Source of the DNA: Zopfochytrium polystomum
Lineage: Eukaryota; Chytridiomycota; Chytridiomycetes; Chytridiales; Chytridiaceae
Assembly (NCBI GenBank): GCA_025765615.1
Contig: JAIVFJ010000014.1
Location: 310,001 to 374,000, forward strand
Length of the DNA stretch: 64,000 nt
Direction: 5' to 3'
Part shown: positions 1 through 10,199 of the stretch, in pieces
Layout: each line of letters starts with the position of its first letter
Numbering within the stretch: the stretch's first letter is position 1
Program-made: the position numbers and the translations under genes
The notes under the pieces: generated by a model
The model's input: the letters and a program-made list of their open reading frames with translations, nothing else
What the model was told of the DNA's origin: nothing
Database searches by the model: none

Positions 1-19
1 GGGAAATCATACCTCTACT

Positions 20-85
20 AGCTTGGTCTGGTAGCACTGGCCTAAGAGGACTCCATCCCCAGCTTGGTCTGGTAGCACTGGCCTA
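20..85. repeat. 25-bp direct repeat, two copies
   Basis: The 25-bp unit AGCTTGGTCTGGTAGCACTGG plus CCTA occurs at 20-44 and again at 61-85, separated by 16 bp. It sits just outside the left end of a longer LTR-like repeat that begins near 88. It could be a small tandem duplication or a remnant of an element end; no gene is seen here. Confidence 0.7.
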
Positions 86-87
86 GG

Positions 88-1001
88 GAGAAACACCAAA
101 GAGGAAAGAAAAGGATTGGTTGTTACCTAGGTAGGATTTATTGAGAGAGAGTAGATATATATAGAACAAAGGAGGAGAGAGAGGGAGTATTTATAGGAAA
201 GGTGTTATGAATCACCCTCTGGAAACCTCTGGAACCTTCTAGAACATTCCTTCATGGAACCTTGTGGAACCTTCTGGAACCTTCTTTGCTTTCCTGACTT
301 GTCTTGTTGTCATTGGTATCATTGGTATCATTGTATTACTAATTGCTCTTTCTGGAACTTTCTTTGAGTCTTGACAAGGAACACTCTCAAAAGGTATAAA
401 GGGGGATGGGGGACCTGTCCCATCCCTCAAGTGAATTATTGTTTCCAATACAATCATCACTCCTCTCAGTTCCTTGTCTGCCTTGTCCCGTCCTGCCCTG
501 TTCCTGACAAAAGGGGAGGAGAGAAAGAAGGAAAGAAGGAAGAAAGAAAGAAAAGAGAAAAAGGGAAAAGACATAACAAAAGGAGAAAATGAAAGAAAGA
601 ACAATTTGGAAGGATGAATCACTCTTTCAGCCACACCCCCCCTCCACCCAGTGTCTCTCCTGCCTCCAAATTTGGGGTGAACATAATTTGAGGCTTTGAG
701 GCCACATCAGTGCAGGGACAGTGGATTGAAAGGTGGGAAAATGAGAAAAAAAGGAAAATGAGCAAAAATAAGAATGAATAGGATGAATAAGGGGTGTGCC
801 CCTTGTGCTTAGGCCCATTCAGCACAAGGAACACAGGATGCTCTTTTATAGTGATAAACACTAGAGCCTGTGAGGGATGTGATGAATGGTAATAAAAATA
901 AATATGGGGGGCCAATATAATGACATAGTCACAACTGGGGAAGAGCTTTTAGGGAGACCCCAGCTAAGACCATGATCAGTGAGATTAGGAATCTCACAAG
1001 T
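88..1001 (-). repeat. LTR-like repeat, copy 1 (second copy at 45414-46004)
   Basis: Apart from an inserted solo LTR (203-509), this stretch matches 45414-46004 closely, from the GGGAGAAACACCAAAGAGG end to the AGGAATCTCACA end. Read on the minus strand it begins TGTGAGATTCC, an LTR-like TG terminus. Two small ORFs on the minus strand (for example around 627-818) are nearly identical in both copies, but this reflects the repeat and shows no coding bias. Directly after 1001 the sequence switches to a truncated gypsy gag. It is probably an LTR or non-autonomous element of unassigned superfamily. Confidence 0.6.
203..509 (+). mobile_element. Solo Ty3/gypsy LTR with 5-bp target duplication
   Basis: A 307-bp LTR runs from TGTTATGAATCACCC to GTTCCTGACA. 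It is flanked by the direct duplication AAAGG at 198-202 and 510-514. The same LTR is found in the opposite orientation at 1891-2190, 60270-60622 and 63060-63367, where it borders gag and chromointegrase sequence, so the family is Ty3/gypsy. The paralogous host repeat at 45414-46004 lacks the insert and keeps a single AAAGG at the matching site. No internal region remains, so this is a solo LTR left by LTR-LTR recombination. Confidence 0.9.
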
Positions 1002-1076
1002 CCTTGACAGCGTGTTCCTTGGAGCCACAGTAGAAACACAGTCCCTGCTGGGCCCTCCTTGTTTTCTCCTCTTGGC

Positions 1077-1870
1077 TCAGAGGACCTTAGGAAGTGTCTC
1101 AACTGCATCCACTTGCATGGGTTCAGGAACTGTAAGAGCTTGAGGGACTGGGGTAAGCCTTGATGTAGTTCCTACTTGTCTTTGCTTCAGCCTCTTGGAG
1201 TAGAGTCTGTTGTCAATCTTGATGGCAAGGAGAATGTGCTCTTCCAAGGTCTCAGGGATGTGCAGAGACTGGGAGAGCATGTCTTGGATAGACTCATGGA
1301 CCATCATGGTACAGCTCCATCAGAGCTGCATCATTGTATCCAGAGTCTCTGGCTAGTTGCTTGAATTGGTTGGTGTAGGCCACACGAGATTGCTTCCTTG
1401 CTTGATGTGCTTGAGCTTGGATCTTGCTGTCCAAGATGCGTACGGGTCACCAAAGGTAGCCTCCAGCCCCTCCCAGAGCTCTTGCAGGGTGGTGGGTGTG
1501 CTTGGGAGAGATCTGTACCATGATTGAGCTTGACCAGACAGGAGGGTGCTTGTGAAAAGAACCTTGACTTGCTCACTGGGAAATCTTGAAGGTTGGAGAA
1601 GGATGACATTCTCCACAGTGGCCATAAAGTTCCTAAGGTCTTTGGCCAGCCCAGTGAACTTGTCAGGGCTGGGAACCTTGGGCTCTCTTGCTTGGTTGGC
1701 TTGGGGCAGGGGAAGAGCTTGATGTTCTTGTTGGTGAAGTTGTTGTTGAAGCTGGTGCTGCTGGTGAAGGACTTGTTCTTGAAGTTGGTGTGTCTGTCTT
1801 GAAAGGGCTTGTAATTGGTCCATCAAGGCTTGGAAGGCAGTTGCATCAGGGAAGGTGTTGTTTAGTAGGA
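1077..1870 (-). pseudogene. Broken gypsy gag
   Basis: The reading matches the Gag at 62096-63019: Gln/His-rich N-terminus (LQEQVLHQQHQLQQQLHQ), a retrotransposon gag core (SPDKFTGLAKDLRNFMATVE), then the region LHIPETLEEHILLAIKIDNR. Compared with that copy, the start region (MSDPNN...) is deleted near 1858-1870. Frame changes occur near 1395-1402 and 1302-1308, and a single-base loss near 1084 removes the end of the frame before the zinc knuckle. It is non-functional. Confidence 0.8.
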
Positions 1871-1890
1871 GAGGGTGAAGTGAATTATGA

Positions 1891-2190
1891 TGTCAGGAAC
1901 ATGGCAGAACAGGACAAGGCAGACAAGGAACTGAGAGGAGTGATGATTGTATTGGAAACAATAATTCACTTGAGGGATGGGACAGGTCCCCCCATCCCCC
2001 TTTTATACCTTTGGAGAGTCTTCCTTGTCAAGGCTCAAAGAAAGTTCCAGAAATAGCAATTAGTAATACAATGATACCAATGATACCAAGACAAGTCAGG
2101 AAAGCAAAGAAGGTTCCAGAAGGTTCCACAAGGTTCCATGAAGGAATGTTCTAGAAGGTTCCAGAGGTTTCCAGAGGGTGATTCATAACA
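1891..2190 (-). repeat. gypsy LTR (minus orientation)
   Basis: A 300-bp LTR, in plus-strand reading TGTCAGGAACATGGCAG to GGTGATTCATAACA. It contains the direct repeats AGGTTCCAGA/AGGTTCCACA shared by all copies of the family. It borders a possible broken host exon immediately to the right (2191). Confidence 0.85.
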
Positions 2191-2640
2191 GGCTCCAAAG
2201 AACGTGATCTGTACTACTTTTGCCCCAGCAAGCCCCAATAGCTTTAGGTTGACAGAGAACAGCTCCTTGGCAACATGGCGGTGGTAAAAGTCGATGCTCC
2301 CTTCCTGGACTCCCTTTGCCAAGTAACTGCATACTTCTAATCTGCATGTTTTCCCTCCTCAGACTCTGGATTTCTTGTCAGTTCAGGGCGTAGCAGCGTT
2401 GCCTCCAAAGTGAAAGTGGGACGATCCAACTCCAATCAGGATTCTCCAGTGTCAGATGTTCCAATATCGCCACTGCACAACCCCAATTGTGCCCTTTTAT
2501 TGGAGGGGATGACTGTTTGAAGGAAAGCAGCAGTATCAGCTGCATCAACCTTCTCCCGCTTCTGCTCTTCAAGTTCAAATAAAACTATTGCTACTTTATT
2601 CATTGCATCCACAGGGGGTGCAAAGAGAAATATTTTCGCC
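2191..2640 (-). pseudogene. Possible host gene remnant cut by the gypsy LTR
   Basis: The minus strand shows two peptide-like stretches of ordinary composition. One is FELEEQKREKVDAADTAAFL with a following segment (about 2460-2590), ended by an in-frame TGA at about 2443. The other is YHRHVAKELFSVNLKLLGLA (about 2200-2330), which runs into the LTR at 2190. Possible splice signals lie between them, but no single model joins them cleanly. I do not recognise the family. It may be the 3' part of a gene truncated by the retrotransposon, or chance open frame. Confidence 0.3.
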
Positions 2641-3028
2641 TACCTCTTGGCAACAGTCGTTGGGGGTTTTAGAGGATTGATGTTTGGGTGGATGGAAACG
2701 AAACGGATTTTAATGGCGCAAAGAGAACGAAGCAAGAACAGAAAATGTTGCGAGAACAGAATTGGACGAAAGGAACTGCTCGGGTGCTAGTGCCCGCAAC
2801 TTCAGCCAGATTTAGCGCTCGAGGCTGTCGTGCCAGGTGCGTAAACGGACTGGTTGCGGCTCATTTCAGCTTGGTCATATCCGCTAAGGCCCATTACAAC
2901 AGGGTCTATCTTCGGTTCAAGAAGTGAGGGAGCAGAATAACCGGAAAGTCGAGCTGGTGGGCCAGTCGGTTCAGCGTCTCCATCACTGGAGTGGGTGCCC
3001 AAAATTACGTCAGTTGAGGAGGATGGTA
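2641..3028. other. Intergenic, no gene recognised
   Basis: Short ORFs on both strands show no motif or family resemblance. The segment probably includes the 3' UTR of the Crh gene on the minus strand. Confidence 0.4.
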
Positions 3029-4126
3029 TTAGTCCACAAACGTTCCTACTGACCATCGAATCATCACCGACTGGAAAATGATGCTGAAGCCTTCGTCCTG
3101 CGTTGTCTGGTCCCATGGGACGTAGCCACCGGCCCAATCACGAGTTCCTGCACTTCCAGCGCTGCCATCCCAAATGGCCAATTGAATGCGAGACGGTGTT
3201 GAAGGAAAACTACAGTTACCATTGGCATCGCATGTGTCGGCCTGAAATACGAAGGTGGAAGGTTATTTAAGGGAGCAAGGAAAACGAGGACAACTCACCC
3301 GGTTGGCCGTTCGAACGGCGTTGCCGTTAACGGACCACGTAATCGAGTCTTTCGTCCAGTCGACTTGCAGGTCCGTGTACGACTGGCTGGTATCATATCC
3401 GGCATCGAAGCCGCTTGACTTGGTGTAATCAACCACGCCACGGTAGAAGAAGTTTGTTTGAACCTTATTGTTGTCCTGCCCAGTGATTTCCCAGTCGATC
3501 TCGTCTCGCTGATCGCTGTACGATATGAAAGCTGTCACAACGCCCTTGATGCCGGAGGTTTTGACTCGTGCCCTGAATGAGCCATACAGCATGTACGAAG
3601 TCGAAGACAGCCGCGACCCTAAACCCTGAGCAGAGGCATTCTGCTTATTTTTCGTAATAGCCAAGCGAACGCCGCCATACTGCCCGAATCGGATGTTCCC
3701 ATTGTTCAAACCCGCACTGTCGGCGATCCAGTCAGCGGTGTGGTAGTTGCCATTGTAGGCGTCCGAGTTGATAACCCAGGTGTCCTTGTCAAAGAGGTAG
3801 AGGCCCGACACACACTTCTGGCCGATCGAGGGACGCTGAGAGTAGCACGAAGCTGTCTCTTCGAGCTTGGAATTGGCCGAATAGTCGCTCTGACAGGCGA
3901 TCGCACAATGCTCAGCATCCGTTCCGCAAACCCAATACTCAGAACTTGAGACAACAATAAGCTAATCATCGAATGGAGAGTCGAGGGGGACATACCAGCA
4001 AGGGGCAGATGCCGGGCATATGTTGTTGTTGTTGGGCGGACCGCAGAAGGTGTCCGCCGATGCACCACGCAGGATTGAGAGGGACACAAAGATGGCACCG
4101 GCCAGCAAAGTGGATGAACGGATCAT
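3029..4126 (-). CDS. GH16 Crh-type chitin-glucan transglycosidase
   Basis: Three exons (4126-3996, 3944-3299, 3241-3029) give about 329 aa. The start is followed by a secretion signal (MIRSSTLLAGAIFVSLSIL...GASA). Next is a short Cys-rich, chitin-binding-like region (CGPPNNNNICP, APCC, WVCGTDAEHC), then a GH16 domain. The catalytic motif is DEIDWEI, matching the Crh signature DE-[IL]-D-x-E with two acidic catalytic residues. Downstream are the typical IQLAIWDGS and TRDWAGGYVPWD strands. Crh enzymes transfer chitin chains to beta-glucan in the wall, outside the plasma membrane; that role is inferred from family. Both introns have GT-AG ends. The last residues after IIFQSVMIRW are less certain and a further intron is possible. 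It is divergently paired with the receptor-like gene at 4549. Confidence 0.88.
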
Positions 4127-4548
4127 GGTGTATCCTGGTGGGGGTAGAAAGGAGGCAAGGTGGCGGCGGGCGGCGGAGGAGATTGCGTGTGGCGCCCAGA
4201 ATCAGGGAGAGCTGAAGGTGGCCGCTTTTCTGGGGAAAAAAAAAACACAAATGTGGGGGGATGTCTGTCTGTCCAATCATGTGTTTTGTCTGCACTACGC
4301 ACACTGCATCACCCGTGATCCATTTACTTTTTTGTGACGACAGAAATTTCTGTTTGTCTCATAATTTTTTTTTTCTTTTTATTCCTTTTTTTTTTTTTTT
4401 TTTTGCTTCGTTGCAGCTGTCCCTTTCGTTTTGGTCGTTTTGGAAATACCGCCTGCAACAGAGGGGTTCTGGTGCAGCGAGGTGTCGGCACAACGGGACC
4501 CCGCCGGTCGTTGAGCGAACGCCGTCCCCAGACGGCAAGCATCAGGCC
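4127..4548. promoter_or_regulatory. Divergent promoter region between crh and the solute-binding/SH3 gene
   Basis: This 422-bp spacer separates two outward-facing start codons. It contains a run of nine A at about 4237-4245 and a long T-rich tract at about 4366-4404 (including about 20 consecutive T), typical nucleosome-poor signals. No specific factor site was recognised. Confidence 0.5.
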
Positions 4549-7500
4549 ATGCGCCAGACAAGCAACCGTATCTCCAGCTTCTTTATGCCCAGCGTACTCT
4601 ATGCACTTGGAGCAGCAGCTATAATATGCTTTCCCGTGCTCCTTCGAGTACAAGGTGTGTCTCTTCGTTCGAAGACCTGGGGTACCATGTTATTAACCCT
4701 GTCGCAGCGATCCGCGTGTACGTGAAGCCTGCTTTCGCCACCACAACGGCCCAGGAACAAGCAGCTATCAGTGGCCTTTTACAGACTTTCAGCAATCAGA
4801 GTGGGATTAGCGTCAGCATCGACTATGCACAGGTTTGTACTTAGACCTCTTGGAGGTATTCGTTTGTAACTCCGACTAGGCTGCAACTGCGGGCGAGTAT
4901 CTCGCGGATCTTTCTTCCCGAGTAAATGGGAATGAATCAATCTATGATGTGTACATGATAAAGCAATCATGGGGCTCATCGTTCCCATCAGCGTTTGCCG
5001 ATCTGTTTAAGGTGGCTCCCGAGATCAATTGGCAGAACCAGCTCTCACTCATGCGATCCGAACTGACCTCTCTTGACCTTGCTGGTTCCGCATTAATTGC
5101 TGTCCCGTATTGGGCGGACTTTGGGGGCTTGGTGAGCAGCAAGCGAAGTGAGCGCGGAGGCTAACAAAGGACGTGTCCAGTTTTTCCGGAAAGACATCCT
5201 TACGAAGTACAATATAAAGGCACCCGCGTTGTGGGCAGATATTCAGTCAGCTTGTGAGACCATTCGATCAAATGAACCGGATCTTTACTGCTTCGCAACA
5301 GCGTTCTCGGGTAGGGCAAGATGGTGGACTTCTGAACTACACCTTATCTTGCTTTCCAGACCAGGAGCTCATAGACTCTGCAGCCGAGTGGCTAGCTTCT
5401 GCCACAAACACGCCCCTCATCGCAAGCGGAGGGGTTTTCAACTTTCAAGACCCTGGATTCGCCTCTATTCTCACAGTTATTCGAAACTGGACCCAGAGTG
5501 GAGTCATTTCGAAGGACGTGTTAGGACTCACTGAGCCTCAAGTTTACCAGCTCTGGATCCAAGGAAAAGTCGTCTTTTTTCAGAGCCGCGTCTCTCAATT
5601 TTTTCAAACGCTTCAAAGTCAACAGTTGACGAAGGACAATTTCGCCATCTTGAAGATCCCTGGCCTTTCCGGCACATTGACAGCCTCGACCGTGGGGGGG
5701 TTTCATTTAGCGGTGAACTCAAAGTCGAAGGATCAAAACTCAGCGGCGAAAGTTGTTCAGTTCATGACAAGCTTCGACTTTCAGAGAAACAGAACGTCCG
5801 CGGTTGGAGTACTGCCTTCGTACACAGCGCTTTACTCTGGTTAGTTCGCTCCTTTTGAAGTTTTAAAAAGCTGGGTCATACTAATAGGGCATTTCTCCTT
5901 TCTGAAGACTCCGCCCTTTGTGAGCAAGTTATTCCTTGTGCCAGCGTTTCGACTTTTCAGCCATTCATTCTTCCTGCAGGAAAAGTCGGATCATATTGGT
6001 TAAACGTGGCGAAGAGCTTGACCAGCGATCTTGTTACTTTCTTCAAAACGCCTAGCTTAGACGTAGCAACGGCGTTGAAACTGGCCCAAGCTCACATTGA
6101 GAGTATTCTAGGGAGTGCCTCACCAACGAGCACCACCACTACCACCCCAACGGCAGCTCCTCCGCCATCTAACTCTGCTTCCTCGGTGTCACCTTTCCTC
6201 ATCGTCGTAATTTTGCTCTCTATCGTCGTTTTTCTCGGCATTGTTGGCTCTCTTCTATGGATTCAGCGTCGCAGGAATGAGTGGCCGTTTAAAAATGTGG
6301 GCAGCACAACGAAACGTGGTTCTACCTCTTCGACACACAGGAACCAACAGCAAGAATACGAGTGGGCGCCTGCTCAGCCATCCGGTGTCGGCCCATCTCT
6401 TGATTCGAATAGTCAGAACAAGTCCTACGGACATGGGCATGGCTTAGTGACGTCTCCTTCGGAATTCAATGTCTCGAAATCTTTCAGTTTTTCGGCGTCT
6501 GAACAGAATTTTAACCGCGGCGACAATGTCACTGGACAGACTTTCGCTTATCCGCCGACAATTTACTCTCAAGCTCAGACAACGTTCTCGCAACCACAGC
6601 AGGGGTTCAATCCGACACAACCACCGTTCCAACAGTCTCAACAACAAATCCTATCTCCCATCCAACCTTCGGCTGGGGTTGGGGTCCCTCTGAGTTATAC
6701 TCCAAAGTCACCAACCCCTCAGGACTACGGTGGGAGCCCGATTGTACCAATTCTCCCACCGTTGAACGTGTTGTCAACGTCCGGAATGGTATCCCCCACT
6801 TTTCAGCGGCCGGCGACAACTTCCCCTGGTCCAAGCTATTTGCACAATACCAATAGGCCTATGTCGGCAGATTACCTGAACCCAAATAGTGGCATTCCAC
6901 TTACTAATTCTTCTCTCGGGTCCCGAGGAACTTTGCGTCCTGATTTATCCATCAATGCAAACGAGAGTAACTCTAACCAGTTCAACGCTGTTGCGGCCAC
7001 TCCCCTTGCTGCTTCAATGGGTCGTCGCCACACAGTGGTTCATGCATATGACCCAATGCAACCAGACGAGATCTCATTGAGACCTGGAGAGCAGGTGCTC
7101 CTAAAAACAGCATATGATGGTAAAGCAGCGACCCCTGCCAGCTTTAATGCTGATCGTCCCTTCCTTTTTGTTATTCGTAGATGGATATGCCTATGGGGAG
7201 GTTGAAGTCATGGAGGGCGTGACAAAAGCCGGTGTCTTCCCGCTGGCTTGCCTCGTGAGTAGAAGCATTTCTTATGGCGCGTCGCTAAAGGAATCTCCTC
7301 CGATTGTGTGTGAAAGGTTCCACCAGGTGACCCTCAGCAGGCGCGTGGTTCTAGAAGGTCCTTTCTGTCCGTGACGAACACAAGTCAGCAAGACACTCCA
7401 CCAGTCACCTACCAAACGAATTTCACTACTTCTAATGATCAAGGATACCCCATATACAGTAGTGTTCCGGCGGAACTTCTGCTGATGAATGGCCAAATTA

Positions 7501-7661
7501 GTGAGGAGGTCTACCATCAGCAAGTACGGGAGAGGCGGGAGCAGGACGAGCGACAGATGGCATCGATGGTGGAGCGAATGCAAGCGGGCGAGCTGATGTC
7601 ATCTATGGAAAGAGAATGGCTCCAGAACCGACTGGCGGACATGGAAAAGGACAGGTGGTGA
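4549..7661 (+). CDS. Membrane protein: bacterial-type solute-binding ectodomain, one TM segment, cytosolic SH3
   Basis: Eight exons (4549-4654, 4708-4832, 4880-5131, 5181-5310, 5360-5839, 5908-7119, 7181-7254, 7338-7661) give 900 aa in one frame. Residues 1-35 form a hydrophobic signal or anchor. Residues 36-435 resemble family-1 (sugar-type) extracellular solute-binding proteins: IRVYVKPAF start, VPYWADFGGLFFRKDILTKY (the usual PY-x-D-x-G-x-L-x-YRKDLL block), DLYCFATAFS, and later ASTVGGFHLAVNSKSK. A Ser/Thr/Pro stalk follows (about 440-458), then one membrane helix (SPFLIVVILLSIVVFLGIVG, about 459-483). A long Gln/Ser/Pro-rich cytosolic tail precedes an SH3 domain at about 738-793 (HTVVHAYDPMQPDEISLRPG, AGVFPLACL). 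A charged helical end (EEVYHQQVRERREQDER) closes it. A nutrient or wall-sugar sensor signalling through SH3 is inferred. The ligand is unknown. Confidence 0.85.
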
Positions 7662-8010
7662 ACGTAGAGAAATGAGGTAGTTTTGTACAAAGCTGGGCGT
7701 CTTGGGGTCGGACTTTCCTCGGGCTGCAGGGGCAGGGACGGATGGGTTCCTCGTTGGGAGCTTCGCCACGAAATGAGCCCTCCGTGTAATAGAAGCCCAG
7801 CACAGGATAATCAGTAATTTTGCAAGCGCCAAGGATGACAGCATACTCTTTTCGCGACCTCATCAAGTTGAGGCTTTCTGTCGAGGGTGTTGTTGGAAAA
7901 TAAGGGAAAGGGCGACCCTTGATCAGTTGGAGCGTCTTGAGCGCTGCAAGTGCGGCCAACGGTTCACCAAATGATCCAGCGGGGTGCTGGGGCTGCTCAG
8001 AGACTACACC
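7603..8010 (-). CDS. Hypothetical ORF, convergent with the receptor gene
   Basis: An open minus-strand frame from about 8003 to 7603 has ordinary protein composition (AALAALKTLQLIKGRPFPYF, KEYAVILGACKITDYPVLGF). It resembles no family I know. A plausible acceptor (GTGTAG at about 8004) precedes it, but no upstream exon or start codon could be fixed before the end of ola1 at 8238. Its last about 58 bases overlap the 3' end of the plus-strand receptor gene. It may be a real small gene, or antisense open frame over UTRs. Confidence 0.3.
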   Translation of the reverse strand, partial: GVVSEQPQHPAGSFGEPLAALAALKTLQLIKGRPFPYFPTTPSTESLNLMRSRKEYAVILGACKITDYPVLGFYYTEGSFRGEAPNEEPIRPCPCSPRKVRPQDAQLCTKLPHFSTFTTCPFPCPPVGSGAILFP

Positions 8011-8237
8011 ACCATCCAGTTACTTTCCTGCCCAGCTGGGACCATTCAATAATGTAGACAGACAGCCACCGGCTCGTAGCCCACAAAGCACGCAAGCCGC
8101 CAACCAGTCCTGTCGCTGGGTCTGTCCGCCCTCTGGGGATTCAGTGGGTGTGTGCTCTATCTCCCAACCATTGTGCGCTTCGACGCCCTTCACACGTTGT
8201 TGCTTTTGCACCGTGCCTCTGGCCAAGGAGGGAAATT

Positions 8238-10199
8238 TTATTTTTTCTTGGGCTGAACCTGGCCCGCTTTAAAATGAATAATGTCACCATCCTGAATGAC
8301 TGTATCACGTCTGTGAGGATGAAGAGAGTTAAATCGCGAGAGAGATCAATGATGGAAACTACCAAACTAACCCTTTCTGCAAGTATTTCCCAGCGGCCCT
8401 GACAGCGGCTTCACTGCCCAGTTCGATCAGGTCTTCGTATCGCATTATTTCAGCCATAATAAAACCCTGGAGTGTGTTGTTGCAGGTGTGGATAAGAGAA
8501 GGAACAAAGCACAAAGAGATTACCTTCTCAAAATCGGTGTGAATCACACCAGCGGCCTGGGGAGCCTTCGTGCCCTGCCTGATAGTCCAGCAGCGAACCT
8601 CCATAGGCCCGCACGTGAAGTCTAACATTTGTTGGGTTTCATAAATCACCGGACAATTAGCCATAACATCGACACTCACAATAGCAGAGTTTGAGGGCAG
8701 AGTATCCAGTGAGAATGATTTTCGACAGAATTGACGTAACAGGCGTGGCGGACTCGTACTTCTCCTGCAACCCCTTCAAATAAGCGTCTTTCTCCTCTTG
8801 GGTGGCCATTCCAGACAAGTTGCTCTCGACGACACCCGAATACGGGATAAGAACGTCCCCTTTCATTTTTCGAGACGATCAGCGCACGACAACACAGGGT
8901 TAAGTGGTTACCAGGATGGTTCTCATCAATCCACTGCTTAATTTTCGGAAGCCACTACGGAGTTGTAAGGAATAATTGTGAACTAACTGGGCCTCACCTT
9001 GTTCTTCTTACGGACGTAATCCTTCTCAGACAAGTTGCAAAGGTACACAACAGGCTTTGCCGTAAGGAGTTGAAGCTGGTTGATTACTTCAATGTCCCGT
9101 GCAGACCAATCCCCTTCCCGAACATCCTTCTTTGCCTCCACCAACTGGTTGTAGACCTTTTTGATAGACTCGAATTCCTCCTTCTTGGCTTTGTCACCAT
9201 TCACGCCCAAGCGTGCGACGTCCTTGCCCTTACTCTCGTAAAGTTTTTTGACCTGCTCCACGTCTTTCAATCTAAGCTCTTCGTGAATGATGTCGAGATC
9301 CCGGATGGGGTCCACTGCGCCTTCGACGTGAATTACATCTGCGTCGTCGAACGCTCGGCAGAGATGGAAAATGCCGTCGACAGCACGAATGTTGGCCAAG
9401 AAGTTGTTGCCCAGTCCCTGCCCCTCATGCGCCCCCTTCACGAGACCTGCGATATCAATTACACTAAGGTATGCAGGAATCTTGTTCGACGACTTGTACA
9501 TGTTGAACAGGACGTCGATGCGCGGGTCAGGAACGGCCACTACAAGTTTCACAATGAGTTTCGCGAATAAATTTTTGACAGAACACAAACCACGCGCTTC
9601 CTCGGGTTCAATTGTGCAGAAAGGGAAGTTTTCACTTGGGACTGACGAGTTCGTCAGCTGATGCACAGTCAATCAGTGGGCAATGCCATTCCACAGACCC
9701 GAAGGCACTTACTGCGTTGAAAAAAGAAGACTGAGATTATCGTGTTAGTGCTTGCAAAACATTGGCTACTTCATCGTACCTTTCCAACATTCGGCAGCCC
9801 AACGATGCCCTGCCATGCGGTGCAAAATGGTTATCCGCAAAAGACTGCGTGGTGTGTCTGGTCGCTACTTACCATCTTGAGGTTGTTCCTGCAAAAAGGG
9901 AACGGTTGAGTAAGCTTCGAGTCACCACAGCTACACCCAGTTCTCTCTTGTGCCCATTGCATTCGGGCGCAAAGCGTTGAGCTTTCCAAAGTTCGGCTTT
10001 ATGTGACTTCACCTCATATTGGGTGTTGATCACCGAGGATCGCCTGCCACGCCAATACTCATCGCTCGCGTTCTCGGTACCAACGATCGCAACGGCCCAC
10101 CACCACGACAAGCAGCGCCGGTCCTACAGTTAGCATGCTGGCTTACCCTGGACGACCGAGGAGAACCTTCTCAACCACGGCTGGCTTCTTCGGCGGCAT
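8238..10199 (-). CDS. OLA1: Ola1/YchF Obg-like ATPase
   Basis: The gene starts [18 protein letters not shown] and ends [11 protein letters not shown]. Motifs follow the YchF order: G1 [27 protein letters not shown]3 [17 protein letters not shown], and the YchF-specific G4 [13 protein letters not shown], followed by the TGS-like C-terminus ([36 protein letters not shown]). Ola1 binds ATP more readily than GTP and acts in translation and stress control in the cytosol (family knowledge). The 5' exons are tiny: 53 nt (10147-10199), 16 nt (9873-9888), 30 nt (9780-9809), then about 19 nt (9713-9731). That last exon holds a run of seven T where six would keep the frame into [12 protein letters not shown] read this as a homopolymer error or a recent lesion. 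Other introns include one inside EEAR|V. Confidence 0.93.

Larger units (their letters stand above)
1002..2190 (-). mobile_element. Truncated Ty3/gypsy element (gag fragment plus LTR)
   Basis: The minus strand carries a LTR (1891-2190) followed by a leader and most of a gag gene, then stops abruptly at about 1002 where it joins an unrelated repeat. It is a close relative of the element at 60270-63367. Everything downstream of the gag zinc knuckle (protease, RT, integrase) is missing. Relative to the better copy, it has small deletions that remove the gag start and shift the frame. Confidence 0.85.

Noticed and set aside
5301..5360. Apparent +1 frameshift in the solute-binding domain gene
   Set aside because: A 49-bp intron (5311-5359, GTAGGG to TTTCCAG) restores the frame, joining TCG G to AC CAG GAG, so no frameshift is needed.
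4549..5900. Bacterial contamination as source of the solute-binding sequence
   Set aside because: Five GT-AG introns fall within or right after the domain, and the same frame continues to a eukaryotic SH3 domain.
9536..9592. Extra residues [16 protein letters not shown] in Ola1 as a lineage-specific insertion
   Set aside because: They translate a GT-AG intron; splicing gives [13 protein letters not shown] as in other Ola1 proteins.
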